Positions 7,435 through 17,599 are shown, numbered from the stretch's first letter. The stretch: DNA of 64,000 nucleotides from PLGF01 sp052139695 (GCA_052139695.1 JBKQWF010000309.1:17497-81496), one strand, 5' to 3'. Translations and numbers: made by a program. The notes: generated from the sequence alone by a model not told the origin.

Positions 7435-8583
7435 ATGAGAATAGCGTTAAAATCAACGGTGTGCGCCGGCTTCCTGGCCCTTTGGGCCACCGCCTGTCAC
7501 AGAGCGGACCCGCCGGCCGCCGCGCCGCCGCCTTCACCCGTGACGGTAAGCCTGCCCATTTCCAAAGATGTCGTCGAATGGGACGAATACCAAGGCTGGG
7601 TCGAGTCCGTCGATACCGTCGCCATCCGCGCCCGGGTTGGGGGGTATCTGGACTCGATCCATTTCAAGGATGGCGCGGAAGTCAAGAAAGGCGATTTGCT
7701 CTTTGTCATTGACCCGCGCCCTTACCAAGCGGATACGGACCGGGCCGAGGCGGATTTGCTGCAAGCTCAAACCCGCTTCGAGCTGGCAAGCAACGATCTG
7801 GCGCGGGCGGAGCGTTTGCTCAAAGCGCGGGCCATTTCCGTGGAAGAGGCTGACGCTCGTTCCAATGCGGAGCGGACCGCGGCGGCGGCCATTCAATCGG
7901 CTCGCGCCGCCGTCGAAATTGCGCGCCTGAATTTGGAATACACCCATATCACGGCCCCGATCTCCGGGCGCATTGGCCGCAGAATGGTTACCGAAGGCAA
8001 TCTCGTCAACGGCGCCATGGGCGAATCGACGGCCCTGGCGACGATTGTTTCGCTTGATCCGATTTACTGCCGGTTTGACGCAGATGAACGTGCCATTCTC
8101 AAGTATCTGACGCTCTCCCGCCAGGGGCATGAAGAGAATCTGCGCGGCGGAAAATGGCCCTGCGAAATCGAATTGTCCAGCGAGACGAATTTCCCGCACA
8201 AGGGCGTGCTGGATTTCGTGGACAACCAGGTTGATCCCAACACGGGCACGCTGCGGGTGCGCGGCGTCTTCGCCAATCCGGACCGCGTTCTGCAACCGGG
8301 ATTCTTTACGCGCGTTCGCGTGCCTGGGTCGGCCCCCTATCCGGCGCTGCTCATTCCCGATCAAGCCATCGGTTCTGACCAGGACCAGAAGTTTGTTTTC
8401 ACGGTGGACGGGCAGGACATGGTGCAGTACACGCCGGTCAAGCTGGGCCCAATAATTGACGGTTTGCGGGTGGTGCGCGAGGGACTTCATGCCAGCGACG
8501 CGGTCGTGGTCAATGGCCTCATGACCATCCGGCCCGGCCTTAAGGTCAGCCCGACGCGCGCGCCTGACGCCCAGCCTCATTAA
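7435..8583 (+). CDS. RND efflux periplasmic adaptor (membrane fusion protein)
   Basis: 382 residues. The N-terminus (MRIALKSTVCAGFLALWATAC) looks like a lipoprotein signal with Cys at residue 21 in ATAC, so it may be anchored to the inner membrane. Classical HlyD/AcrA layout follows: a beta-barrel/lipoyl half (VAIRARVGGYLDSIHFKDGA, VKKGDLLFVIDPRPYQAD), an alpha hairpin (residues about 100-155, rich in A, E and R), the second lipoyl half (YTHITAPISGRIGRRMV) and the beta-barrel (VDNQVDPNTGTLRVRGVFAN). It bridges the pump at 8590 and the outer-membrane channel at 11724. Six bases separate it from the pump gene, so one operon is likely. Confidence 0.94.
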   Translation: MRIALKSTVCAGFLALWATACHRADPPAAAPPPSPVTVSLPISKDVVEWDEYQGWVESVDTVAIRARVGGYLDSIHFKDGAEVKKGDLLFVIDPRPYQADTDRAEADLLQAQTRFELASNDLARAERLLKARAISVEEADARSNAERTAAAAIQSARAAVEIARLNLEYTHITAPISGRIGRRMVTEGNLVNGAMGESTALATIVSLDPIYCRFDADERAILKYLTLSRQGHEENLRGGKWPCEIELSSETNFPHKGVLDFVDNQVDPNTGTLRVRGVFANPDRVLQPGFFTRVRVPGSAPYPALLIPDQAIGSDQDQKFVFTVDGQDMVQYTPVKLGPIIDGLRVVREGLHASDAVVVNGLMTIRPGLKVSPTRAPDAQPH

Positions 8584-8589
8584 ACGCCG

Positions 8590-11500
8590 ATGAAATTCTC
8601 CCATTTTTTTATCGGCCGCCCGATTTTTGCCTCGGTCTTGTCGATTTTGATCGTAATCGCCGGGCTGCTGGCCCTGGTGAAATTGCCGGTGGCCGAGTAT
8701 CCGCCGGTCGTTCCGCCGACGGTGGTGGTGAGCGCCGTTTATCCCGGGGCCAATCCGCAAGTCATCGCCGATACCGTGGCCACGCCGATCGAAGAGGAAG
8801 TCAACGGGGTGGAAGATATGCTTTACATGTCCGCGCAGTGCGCCAGCGATGGCAGCATGGCGCTGACCGTCACGTTCAAAATCGGCACGGACCTGGACAA
8901 GGCGCAGGTGCTGGTGCAAAACCGCGTCGCGGTGGCGGAAGCGCGCTTGCCGGAAGAAGTCCGCCGCCTTGGCGTGACCACCGCCAAACGCTCGCCGGAT
9001 ATCACGCTGGTGGTGAATCTGTATTCGCCGGACGGGCGCTACGACCAGGTCTATGTGAGCAATTACGCCTTTTTGCAGATCAAAGACGCGCTGGCCCGTT
9101 TGCCCGGAGTGGGCAGCATTCTGATTTTCGGCGCGCGGGATTATTCCATGCGGATTTGGCTGGACCCGCAGAAGATCGCTTCGCGCAATCTCACGGCGGA
9201 TGACGTCATCAACGCCATTCGCGAACAGAATGTGCAGGTGGCGGCGGGCCAAATCGGCCAGCCTCCCATCGGCCAGGGCGTCAATTTCCAATACATTGTC
9301 AATACTCAGGGCCGGCTGACCGATGAAAACCAATTCGCGGACATCGTGATCAAGAACGGGCCGAACGGGCAGGTGACGCGGGTGCGGGACGTGGCGCGGG
9401 TGCAATTGGCGGCGCTGGATTACAGCATGAACAGCAAGATCGACGGCAAACCGACGGCGGCGGTGGCCGTCTTCCAGTTGCCGGGCTCGAACTCGATTGA
9501 AACATCAGACGCGGTCCACGCGGTGATGAAAAAGCTCAAGGAACGGTTTCCGCCGGGGCTGGATTACAGAATTGCATTTGACACAACCGGCTTCACCCGG
9601 GAATCCATTCGCGCCGTTATTCACACATTGATCGAGGCGATGCTGCTGGTGGTCTTGGTGGTGGTGATCTTCCTGCAAACCTGGCGGGCTTCGCTCATCC
9701 CCCTGCTGGCCGTGCCGGTTTCCCTTATCGGGACCTTCGGCGCGATGGCCGCGATGGGCTTCTCCCTCAATAACCTCTCCCTTTTCGGCATCGTGCTGGC
9801 GATCGGCATCGTGGTGGACGACGCGATTGTCGTGGTGGAAAACGTCGAACGAAACATCGCGCTCGGCTTGAACCCGCGCGACGCCACGGCCCAGGCGATG
9901 ACTGAGGTGAGCAGCGCGGTGGTGGCGGTGGCGCTGGTATTAAGCGCGGTCTTTGTGCCCACCGCGTTCATTGCCGGGATTTCGGGGCAGTTCTACCGGC
10001 AATTCGCCTTGACGATCGCGTTTTCGACGCTGATTTCCGCGTTTAATTCGCTCACGTTAAGCCCGGCTTTGTGCGCCATTCTTCTGCAACAGCACGGGCA
10101 CAGGAACGATCTCTTTAACCGCATCCTGGAGCATACCTCCGGGGAGTTTTTCCGGCTTTTTAATACCGTTTTCGGGCGCTTTACGACGGCTTACAGTCAC
10201 GGGGTGCGGCGGCTGATCGGGGTCAGCGGTCTCGTCTTGCTGGTCTATGTGGGTCTGATCGGGTTGACCTGGTTTAGCTTTCGCACGGTGCCGGCGGGAT
10301 TTATCCCCGCGCAGGACAAGGGCTACATGGTCGTGGCGATACAATTGCCGGATTCTTCGTCGCTCGAGCGGACCGATGCGATTGTCGATCGCATCAGCCA
10401 AATTCTGACGAAAACTCCTGGCATCAAAGCGTCGATCGAGGTGGCCGGGATGTCGGTCATCAGCTTGAGCGCCAGCCCCAACTCCGGGACCATATTTGTC
10501 ATTCTCGACGATTTCCAGGAACGCACCTCGAAAGGCCTGACCGGCGACGTGATCATCGCGGATGTGCGCCGGCGGCTGGTGGGGATTCAAGAGGGCTTTG
10601 TGGGCGTGTTCGCGCCGCCGCCGGTCAATGGCATGGGCGTGGTGGGCGGGTTTAAAATGGAATTGCAGGACCGCGGCGGGATGGGATTGCAGGCCCTGCA
10701 AGGCGCGGCCATGCAGTTGATGGCCGAGGCCAACAAGGGAGGACAGGTGCTGGTGTCTTATCCGACTTTTCGCGCCAGCACGCCGCAGCTATACCTGGAC
10801 GTGGACCGAGCCAAGGCGAAATCCATCGGCGTGCCTTTGACCGACATATTTGACACGCTCCAAATTTACCTCGGCTCCCTCTATGTGAATGATTTGAATC
10901 TCTATGGCCGCACGTATCATGTCACGGCGCAGGCGGATGCGCCCTATCGCCGGCAGCCGGAAGACATTTTGAACTTTAAGGCGCGCAACAACCGGGGAGA
11001 AATGGTTCCTTTGGGCACCCTGGTGCAGGAGCGCAACATTACCGGCCCGGACCATATCGTCCGTTACGACATGTATCCGGCGGCGGAGATAACCGGCAAC
11101 CCGGGTCCGGGTGTCAGTTCCGGCGACGCCATCACCCACATGGAAAAGACCGTGCGCGAGAAACTGCCGGCCAGCATGGGGTTTGAATGGACGGAACTGA
11201 CCTTGCAGGAAATCCTGGAGGGGAACACTTCATTTTACATTTTTCCGCTGTGCGTGCTCTTTGTCTTCCTGACGCTCGCGGCACTTTACGAAAGCTGGTC
11301 GCTGCCCCTGGCGATCATCCTGATCGTGCCGATGTGCCTGCTCTTTGCCATCCTGGGCGTCTGGGCGCGCGGCATGGACAATAATATTTTCACGCAGATC
11401 GGATTTGTCGTGCTGGTCGGCCTCGCCTGCAAGAACGCCATTCTCATCGTCGAATTCGCCAAACAAAAACAAGACGCCGGCCTGGTCCGCGCCGAAGCCG

Positions 11501-11727
11501 CCGTCGAAGCCAGCCGGCTGCGGCTGCGTCCGATCTTGATGACCTCCTTCGCCTTTATTTTTGGCGTGGTGCCGCTGGTGCTGGCCAAAGGGGCCGGCGG
11601 CGAAATGCGGCGCGCCTTGGGCACGGCGGTGTTCAGCGGCATGTTGGGAGTGACGTTTTTTGGCATTTTCCTGACGCCTGTGTTTTACGTCGTTATCCGC
11701 CGTCTCACGGAGCGAAAGCGAGCATGA
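8590..11727 (+). CDS. RND family multidrug efflux permease (HAE1, AcrB/MexB type)
   Basis: 1045 residues, the usual HAE-1 length. The N-terminus MKFSHFFIGRPIFASVLSI is the canonical first TM helix of the family. The proton-relay Asp pair is present in TM4 (GIVVDDAIVVVENVERN). Two large periplasmic loops follow TM1 and TM7, with family motifs such as YPGANPQVI and FKIGTDLDKAQVLVQNRV. The C-terminal half contains LVGLACKNAILIVEFAKQ (TM10) and the terminal TM12. It exports drugs, dyes or other amphiphiles using the proton gradient, as a trimer with the adaptor and OMF. The AcrB-like sequence suggests broad substrate range, but no specific drug can be claimed. Its stop overlaps the OMF start (ATGA). 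Confidence 0.96.
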   Translation: MKFSHFFIGRPIFASVLSILIVIAGLLALVKLPVAEYPPVVPPTVVVSAVYPGANPQVIADTVATPIEEEVNGVEDMLYMSAQCASDGSMALTVTFKIGTDLDKAQVLVQNRVAVAEARLPEEVRRLGVTTAKRSPDITLVVNLYSPDGRYDQVYVSNYAFLQIKDALARLPGVGSILIFGARDYSMRIWLDPQKIASRNLTADDVINAIREQNVQVAAGQIGQPPIGQGVNFQYIVNTQGRLTDENQFADIVIKNGPNGQVTRVRDVARVQLAALDYSMNSKIDGKPTAAVAVFQLPGSNSIETSDAVHAVMKKLKERFPPGLDYRIAFDTTGFTRESIRAVIHTLIEAMLLVVLVVVIFLQTWRASLIPLLAVPVSLIGTFGAMAAMGFSLNNLSLFGIVLAIGIVVDDAIVVVENVERNIALGLNPRDATAQAMTEVSSAVVAVALVLSAVFVPTAFIAGISGQFYRQFALTIAFSTLISAFNSLTLSPALCAILLQQHGHRNDLFNRILEHTSGEFFRLFNTVFGRFTTAYSHGVRRLIGVSGLVLLVYVGLIGLTWFSFRTVPAGFIPAQDKGYMVVAIQLPDSSSLERTDAIVDRISQILTKTPGIKASIEVAGMSVISLSASPNSGTIFVILDDFQERTSKGLTGDVIIADVRRRLVGIQEGFVGVFAPPPVNGMGVVGGFKMELQDRGGMGLQALQGAAMQLMAEANKGGQVLVSYPTFRASTPQLYLDVDRAKAKSIGVPLTDIFDTLQIYLGSLYVNDLNLYGRTYHVTAQADAPYRRQPEDILNFKARNNRGEMVPLGTLVQERNITGPDHIVRYDMYPAAEITGNPGPGVSSGDAITHMEKTVREKLPASMGFEWTELTLQEILEGNTSFYIFPLCVLFVFLTLAALYESWSLPLAIILIVPMCLLFAILGVWARGMDNNIFTQIGFVVLVGLACKNAILIVEFAKQKQDAGLVRAEAAVEASRLRLRPILMTSFAFIFGVVPLVLAKGAGGEMRRALGTAVFSGMLGVTFFGIFLTPVFYVVIRRLTERKRA

Positions 11728-13169
11728 AAAAGACGTTCTTCCTCATTGGTCCCTTCATCGCGTGGTTGGCGGGCGGCTGCTCCGTTGGGCCGAATTATCA
11801 TCCGCCGCGGGTTTCCGCTCCGACGAACTTTACCTGGGGCGGCGAGGCTGGGCTAAACACGAACGCGCCCGTCGATCTTTGGTGGCACGGCTTCGGCGAC
11901 GGCGAATTGGTCCAACTGGTGGACCGGGCGCTGGCCAGCAATTGGGACCTCCACATCGCCACGGCCAATCTTTTGCAAGCCCGCGCTTTGCGGCTGGGAG
12001 CGAAGGCGGACTTTCTCCCCGCGGTCGATGGCCAGGCCAGCTACGCCAACGTCAAGTATAGCGAAGCCCAGCTTTTTAACACTCCCGGCGCTCCGCGCAC
12101 CCAGGAGCTTTATGATATTGGTTTTGACGCGGTTTGGGAGTTGGATATTTTCGGGCGGCTGCGCCGCGCTTATCAGGCCAGCACGGCCTCCATGCAAGCA
12201 GCCTCGGCTTCATTGCGTGATGTCCAAATCAGCCTGGTGAGCGAGGTGGCCCGCAATTATTTCCTCTTGCGCGGCACGCAAAACGAGGTGGCTGTGCTGC
12301 ATCGCAATGCCGATAACCAGGAGCAAACCCTTAAGATCACCCAAGCCCGACTGGAAGCTGGCGGCGGGACGGAATTGGACGTGGCTCGCGCTCGCGCGCA
12401 GTTGAACAGCACGCTTGCCGCCATCCCGCCCCTGGAAGCGGCGGTGGCGCATGCCATCCACCGTTTGGGAGTTTTAATTGGACAGAACCCGGAAGCGTTG
12501 ACGGCGGAGCTGGGCTCTCCGCGGCCGTTGCCGGGACTGCCGCCGATGGTCGCTATCGGCAACCCCGCGGAATTGCTGCGGCGCCGCCCTGATATTCGCG
12601 CCGCGGAAAGAAATTTGGCCGGCGCCACGGCCAGCATTGGCGTAGCAGTGGCTGACCTTTTCCCGCGCGTTGTCTTCAACGGCACCATTGGCTTGAGCGC
12701 GGAATCCTTTGCCGGCCTCTCCAAACCGGGTTCCGACACGCGGACTTTCGGTCCTTCCATTACCTGGGCGGCGTTGGATTACGGTCATGTGCGGTCGCGG
12801 ATCAAGGCCGCGGGAGCGGTGGCGGATGCCGCGTTAGCGCGTTACCAGGAAACCGTGTTGACTAGTTTGGAGGAAACGGAAAACGCGCTGGTCGATTTCG
12901 GCCGGGCGCGGGCGCGTTGGGTCTATTTGACGGAATCCGTCAAGGCGAGCCAGGAGGCGGCCGACCTCGCCCACAACCGTTACGACAACGGCGCGACGGA
13001 TTTCCTGACCGTGCTCGATGCCGAACGGGTCCTGCTGGACTCGCAGGACCAGCTTGCCCAAACCGAAACGCAAACAGCCACCGCACTGGTGGCCGTGTAC
13101 AAAGTCTTGGGCGGCGACTGGGACAATTACGGTGGCGCGGCCGATTCGTCCCATTCCAGCCGAAGGTAG
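11724..13169 (+). CDS. NodT/OprM-type outer-membrane efflux lipoprotein
   Basis: 481 residues. Signal peptide and lipobox LAGGC with Cys19, followed by SVGPNYHPP, the hallmark N-terminus of NodT-family outer membrane factors. Two internally similar OEP repeats are visible: FDAVWELDIFGRLRRAYQAS with LVSEVARNYFLLRG in the first half, and VADLFPRVVFNGTIGLSAE with TVLTSLEETENALVDFGRAR in the second. It forms the trimeric outer-membrane channel of the tripartite pump. It starts inside the stop codon of the permease gene (ATGA), so the three genes are translationally tied. Nothing follows on this strand for about 230 bases; a terminator was not recognised. Confidence 0.95.
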   Translation: MKKTFFLIGPFIAWLAGGCSVGPNYHPPRVSAPTNFTWGGEAGLNTNAPVDLWWHGFGDGELVQLVDRALASNWDLHIATANLLQARALRLGAKADFLPAVDGQASYANVKYSEAQLFNTPGAPRTQELYDIGFDAVWELDIFGRLRRAYQASTASMQAASASLRDVQISLVSEVARNYFLLRGTQNEVAVLHRNADNQEQTLKITQARLEAGGGTELDVARARAQLNSTLAAIPPLEAAVAHAIHRLGVLIGQNPEALTAELGSPRPLPGLPPMVAIGNPAELLRRRPDIRAAERNLAGATASIGVAVADLFPRVVFNGTIGLSAESFAGLSKPGSDTRTFGPSITWAALDYGHVRSRIKAAGAVADAALARYQETVLTSLEETENALVDFGRARARWVYLTESVKASQEAADLAHNRYDNGATDFLTVLDAERVLLDSQDQLAQTETQTATALVAVYKVLGGDWDNYGGAADSSHSSRR

Positions 13170-13402
13170 TCGCAAATCACACTGCTCGTGAGGCTGCCGG
13201 CGGGATTCGCCAGGGTCATCTTTGTCCGTGGTGCCGGGATTGCGTCACTTCCATTCGGCGCGAGGTAGAAAGGTAGTCCAGCCGCCAAACCATCCACCGC
13301 GCAGAACCAACCAACGGCAAAGAAAGTGGAAAAAAAGTTCCGATGATTGATTATGAGTTTACATTTTATCGTCTATCAAGGACGTTTGGGAAAGTCACTT
13401 TA

Positions 13403-16400
13403 ATGAAATTCAAGCTCTTGGCCCTTGTGTGCTCATTGCTGGGCGGGATGGTCGTCCACGCCCAGCCATCGATCGTCCCGGACCTTAAACCCGGCGACCA
13501 TGTCGCCTTCATCGGCAACGGTCTGGCCGACCGTTTCCAGCATTCCGGCTGGCTCGAAACTTATCTCTACGATAAGTATCCGGACTGCGATTTGGTTTTT
13601 CGCAACCTGGCTGTTCCCGCCGATGAAGTGGCTTTGCGCCATCGGCCCGAAGGTTTTGGCTCGCCCGACGATTGGCTGACCAAGGTGCAGGCGGACGTCA
13701 TCTTTGCTTTCTTCGGTTTTAACGAATCCTTCCGCGGAAAAGACGGCCTGGACAAGTTCAAGACGGACCTGGACTCTTTTTTGAAAACCACTCTGGAGAA
13801 AAACTATTCCGGCAAAGGCCATCCCCGCATCGTCCTTTTTTCGCCGATTGCCAATGAACGCCAGCAGGACCCAAATATTCCCGATCCAGCGGCGAACAAT
13901 GCCAACTTGTTGGAATACACCACGGCCATGGCCCAGGTGGCCCGCGGTAATAACGTGCCTTTTGTCGATTTATTCGCGCCCTCACAACAGATGTTCGCCG
14001 ACGCCGCCCAACATGGGCAGTCCCTGACCATCAACGGGCTGCATTTGACAGAAGATGGTGACAAACTGCTGGCGCGCGCCGCCCTGCAAGCGTTTCCTCA
14101 GGGCCGGCTTGTGGCGGCGGCCCCGGAAGTGAAGGGCCTGGACGACGAAAGGCTCAGGGCGGTTGTTAATGAGAAGAATGCCCAGTGGGAGGACCGTTAC
14201 CGGACCATCGACGGGAACAACGTCTATGGTGGGCGGTCATCCCTGGCTTACGCTCCCAAGCAGAGCTACGTTTCCGATCGCAACGCACCCGCGCCCTTCA
14301 TTTCCAACTATAAAGTCATGCAGGAGGAAATGGCGCAACGCGATGTTTTGACCGCCAACCGCGACAAGCGCATCTGGGCCTTGTTGCGTGGGCGCGACCT
14401 GCCGGTGGATGACTCCAATTTGCCGCCGGTCTTGTCTGTGCCGACGGACATGCCGGGCCCGAACCCGGATGGCTCCTACGTCTATCTCAAGGGGGAGGAA
14501 GCCATTGCCAAGATGACCGTCCACTCGCACATGAAGGTCAATCTCTTTGCGAGCGAGGAGCAATTTCCCGAACTGGTCAGCCCGGTGCAGATGGCTTGGG
14601 ACACTAAAGGGCGGCTGTGGGTGGCGGCTTGGAAAAACTATCCCGAACGCACGCCCACGAGCAAAACCGGCGACAGCCTGCTCATTCTTGAAGACACGAA
14701 CGGCGACGGCAAAGCGGACAAAGTGACGCGATTTCTCGGTGATTTAAACGCGCCGACCGGTTTTCAATTTTACAAGGATGGCGTTCTGGTGATGGAGGCG
14801 CCGGACCTGTGGTACGTGCCAGAGATTCAGGGCGCGGCGGGGCCGATTGAACGGATTCTCATGGGGATAGACTCGGCGGATTCGCATCACACGGCCAACG
14901 CCCTGAGTTATGACCCGGGCGGCGCCATATATCTTAGCGACGGCGTCTTCCACCGGACGCATGTCGAAACCGCCATCGGGCCGGTGCGAAACAACGATGC
15001 CGCCATTTACCGTTTTGAGCCGCGCACCGGCAAATTTGAGACCTACATTTCCTATGACTTCGCCAATCCTCATGGGCGCGTTTTCGACTATTGGGGAAAT
15101 GATCTCGTGACGGATGCCACGGGCAACAACACTTACTTCGGTCCGGCTTTCAGCGGGCACATTGATTACCCCGCCAAACACCCTGGGATGGAGCAATTCT
15201 GGGACCGTCCGTCCCGTCCTTGCGCGGGCACGGGACTGATCAGCAGCCGCCAATTTCCGGAAGAATTTCAGGGTGATTTTCTGGACTGCAACGTCATCGG
15301 CTTTCAGGGCATTTATCTGGTCAAGGTCGTCCCGGACGGGTCCGGCGTGAAGGGCGAGTTGCAGGAAAGCCTGGTCAGTTCCTCCGATCCGAATTTCCGC
15401 CCCGTCGCGGTCAATATCGGGCCGGACGGCGCGATTTACTTTTGCGACTGGCACAAGCCGCTTATCGGGCACATGCAACATCATTTGCGCGACCCCAATC
15501 GTGAACAAGACCATGGCCGCATTTACCGCGTGACCTATGAAGGGCGCCCTTTATTGACCCAGCCGAAAATCGATGGCCAGCCCATCCGGGCGCTGCTGCA
15601 GTTGCTCAAGGAACCGGAAAATCGAACCCGCGAATTGGCCAAAATTGAATTGGCGAAGCGCGACACCTCCAGCGTCCTTCATGCGGTTGACGAATGGACA
15701 AAAACACTCGATCCCAAGGACCCCGTTTACGAACACAACCTCATGGAAGCCCTCTGGGTTTATCAGTGGCAAAATGTCGTCAATAAGGACCTTCTCCTGC
15801 GCATGCTTCATTCTCCGCAACCGGAGGCCCGCGCCGCGGCGGGACGCGTGCTTTGTTACTGGCGGGATCGCGTCCCGGACGCCATTGGTCTCTTTAAAAT
15901 GCTGGCGGATGATTCCAATCCGCGCGTCCGCCTGGAGGGTGTGCGCGGCGCGAGCTTTTTCCGCACTGCCGACGCGGCCGACGCGGCGCTGACAGCGCTG
16001 AAACATCCGATGGATTATTACCTGCAATACACGCTGGGAGAAACTCTGCGCCAACTGAAACCTTGGGTGCTCAAAGCCCTGGCCGATCACGAACCCATCG
16101 CGGTGGACAATCCGCCGGGACTGACTTACCTGGTGCGGACCCTGGACACAGCGGAAGTGCTGAAATTGCCTGACTCGGTTCCCACGCTGAAGGCTCTCGT
16201 CGAGCGCAAAGACGCCACCGATACCGACCGCCTCAACGCCTTGGGCAAACTGGCCAAGAAGACCAAATCCAGCCGTGTGGAGCAATTGTTCGCCGTTTTC
16301 GGACCGCAACTGGACACGGACTCAGCCGCGCAGGCGAGTTTCGCCCATTTGCTGTCGTGGCAGGGGCGTGAGCAGTTGAAGGGGGAGCGCGGCCGCCTAG

Positions 16401-17452
16401 CCAAGCTGGCGTTGACCGCCCAGGCCCCGGAAGTGCGCCAAGCCGCCTGGGCCGCGCTGGCGGTTATAGATAATTCATTTGACTCCATTTGGAAGGAATC
16501 TCTGCAATCGCCCGCAACTTTCGCCGACATGCTCAACGGCATTCCCTTCCTTAACGATTCGGACCTGCGCGCCAAACCCTATGAGCGTGTGCGTCCTCTT
16601 TTAAAAAACCCTCTGCCGACGCCACCACCAGCGAGCTGGTCACTGTCCGAAGACAAGGAACGCGAAATCCGCCGAGCGGCTATTCGCGCCCTGGCCACGA
16701 TGAACCGCAACCCGGAAGCTGTTTTCACCGCGCTGGCCGCGGTCATCGCGCGTGGCGACGAGGTCCCGGCCGCCGCCCAGGCGTTGCGCGTGCTCTCACC
16801 GTCGGTCTGGCCGCTGGCCGGCGATGCCGCCGCCAAAGCATCCTTGGGATTAGTGGCCTGGGCCAAAACGGTTCCGGTCGGCGACCGGACCACTGAGGAC
16901 TATATTGCGACCGTGCAACTCGCCGCCGACCTTGCCGCGTCGCTGTCGAGCCCGCCTTCCGCCAGCTTTCAAGAGGATCTGCGCGGCGTACGAGTGCCGA
17001 TCTTTGTCATCAGAACAGTCCGGGAGCAAATGCGCTACGACACGTCCCGCCTGGTAGTGGCGGCGGGCCAGCCGTTTGAAATCAGGTTCGAGAACGTCGA
17101 TTTTATGCCGCACAATCTGGTCATCGTGAAGCCTGGCACGCGCGAAAGGATCGGCCTGGCCTCAGGAAAAATGAAGCCGGATGATCTGGACGGCGAGGGC
17201 CGGGCTTTTATTCCTGAGAGCCCTGATATTCTTGCTGCCACAAAACTGATTGAACCACGGCAGAAAACGGCGCTGAAGCTCACGGCCCCAACGGAGGAGG
17301 GAGACTATGAGTATTTTTGCAGTTATCCCGGCCACTATCTCATTATGTGGGGGCGGCTCGTCGTGACCAAGGATGTGGACGACTACCTCCATGCTCATCC
17401 CCAACCCGGCTTGCCCCTGTCCGCGTCTAAATCCAGCAATAAGTATGAGTAG
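13403..17452 (+). CDS. giant secreted SGNH-like / PVC beta-propeller / HEAT / cupredoxin protein
   Basis: 1349 residues from the ATG at 13403, which heads a clean signal peptide (MKFKLLALVCSLLGGMVVHAQ); an upstream ATG at 13343 adds 20 unlikely residues. Domains in order: an SGNH-hydrolase-like fold in which the GDS nucleophile block is FIGNGLADR, so catalysis is doubtful, with NGLHLTEDG at its end; a PVC-type membrane-bound dehydrogenase beta-propeller (SPVQMAWDTKGRLWVAAW, LEDTNGDGKADK, GPDGAIYFCDWHKP); helical HEAT-like repeats; and a C-terminal blue-copper domain. The copper ligands are visible as MPHNLV, then C, H and M in FCSYPGHYLIM. No CxxCH haem motif is present, whereas related PVC proteins often end in cytochrome c. 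Electron transfer at the cell surface is likely; substrate unknown. Confidence 0.85.
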   Translation: MKFKLLALVCSLLGGMVVHAQPSIVPDLKPGDHVAFIGNGLADRFQHSGWLETYLYDKYPDCDLVFRNLAVPADEVALRHRPEGFGSPDDWLTKVQADVIFAFFGFNESFRGKDGLDKFKTDLDSFLKTTLEKNYSGKGHPRIVLFSPIANERQQDPNIPDPAANNANLLEYTTAMAQVARGNNVPFVDLFAPSQQMFADAAQHGQSLTINGLHLTEDGDKLLARAALQAFPQGRLVAAAPEVKGLDDERLRAVVNEKNAQWEDRYRTIDGNNVYGGRSSLAYAPKQSYVSDRNAPAPFISNYKVMQEEMAQRDVLTANRDKRIWALLRGRDLPVDDSNLPPVLSVPTDMPGPNPDGSYVYLKGEEAIAKMTVHSHMKVNLFASEEQFPELVSPVQMAWDTKGRLWVAAWKNYPERTPTSKTGDSLLILEDTNGDGKADKVTRFLGDLNAPTGFQFYKDGVLVMEAPDLWYVPEIQGAAGPIERILMGIDSADSHHTANALSYDPGGAIYLSDGVFHRTHVETAIGPVRNNDAAIYRFEPRTGKFETYISYDFANPHGRVFDYWGNDLVTDATGNNTYFGPAFSGHIDYPAKHPGMEQFWDRPSRPCAGTGLISSRQFPEEFQGDFLDCNVIGFQGIYLVKVVPDGSGVKGELQESLVSSSDPNFRPVAVNIGPDGAIYFCDWHKPLIGHMQHHLRDPNREQDHGRIYRVTYEGRPLLTQPKIDGQPIRALLQLLKEPENRTRELAKIELAKRDTSSVLHAVDEWTKTLDPKDPVYEHNLMEALWVYQWQNVVNKDLLLRMLHSPQPEARAAAGRVLCYWRDRVPDAIGLFKMLADDSNPRVRLEGVRGASFFRTADAADAALTALKHPMDYYLQYTLGETLRQLKPWVLKALADHEPIAVDNPPGLTYLVRTLDTAEVLKLPDSVPTLKALVERKDATDTDRLNALGKLAKKTKSSRVEQLFAVFGPQLDTDSAAQASFAHLLSWQGREQLKGERGRLAKLALTAQAPEVRQAAWAALAVIDNSFDSIWKESLQSPATFADMLNGIPFLNDSDLRAKPYERVRPLLKNPLPTPPPASWSLSEDKEREIRRAAIRALATMNRNPEAVFTALAAVIARGDEVPAAAQALRVLSPSVWPLAGDAAAKASLGLVAWAKTVPVGDRTTEDYIATVQLAADLAASLSSPPSASFQEDLRGVRVPIFVIRTVREQMRYDTSRLVVAAGQPFEIRFENVDFMPHNLVIVKPGTRERIGLASGKMKPDDLDGEGRAFIPESPDILAATKLIEPRQKTALKLTAPTEEGDYEYFCSYPGHYLIMWGRLVVTKDVDDYLHAHPQPGLPLSASKSSNKYE

Positions 17453-17465
17453 CCATGCGCGCAAT

Positions 17466-17541
17466 GGTAGGGACGCCGCGCCGAGGCGTCCAAGGCTGCC
17501 GTGTAAACTACCCCCGGACGCCTCGGCGAGGCGTCCCTACC
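17466..17541. repeat. 76-bp GGTAGGG...CCCTACC palindromic element
   Basis: Terminal inverted repeats GGTAGGGACGCC (17466-17477) and GGCGTCCCTACC (17530-17541) are exact. Two further GACGCC/GGCGTC hairpins lie inside. It sits between the giant protein gene and the esterase and could form a strong RNA hairpin, so it may also terminate transcription. Confidence 0.88.
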
Positions 17542-17599
17542 TGAATAATTACCTCAACTCTTTGCCAACGAATTCACTATGAATAATTCGCTGCGATTC

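Noticed and set aside
7534..9405. 623-codon open frame antisense to the efflux genes
   Set aside because: It is a GC-rich shadow of the adaptor and permease; the plus-strand proteins have full family motifs.
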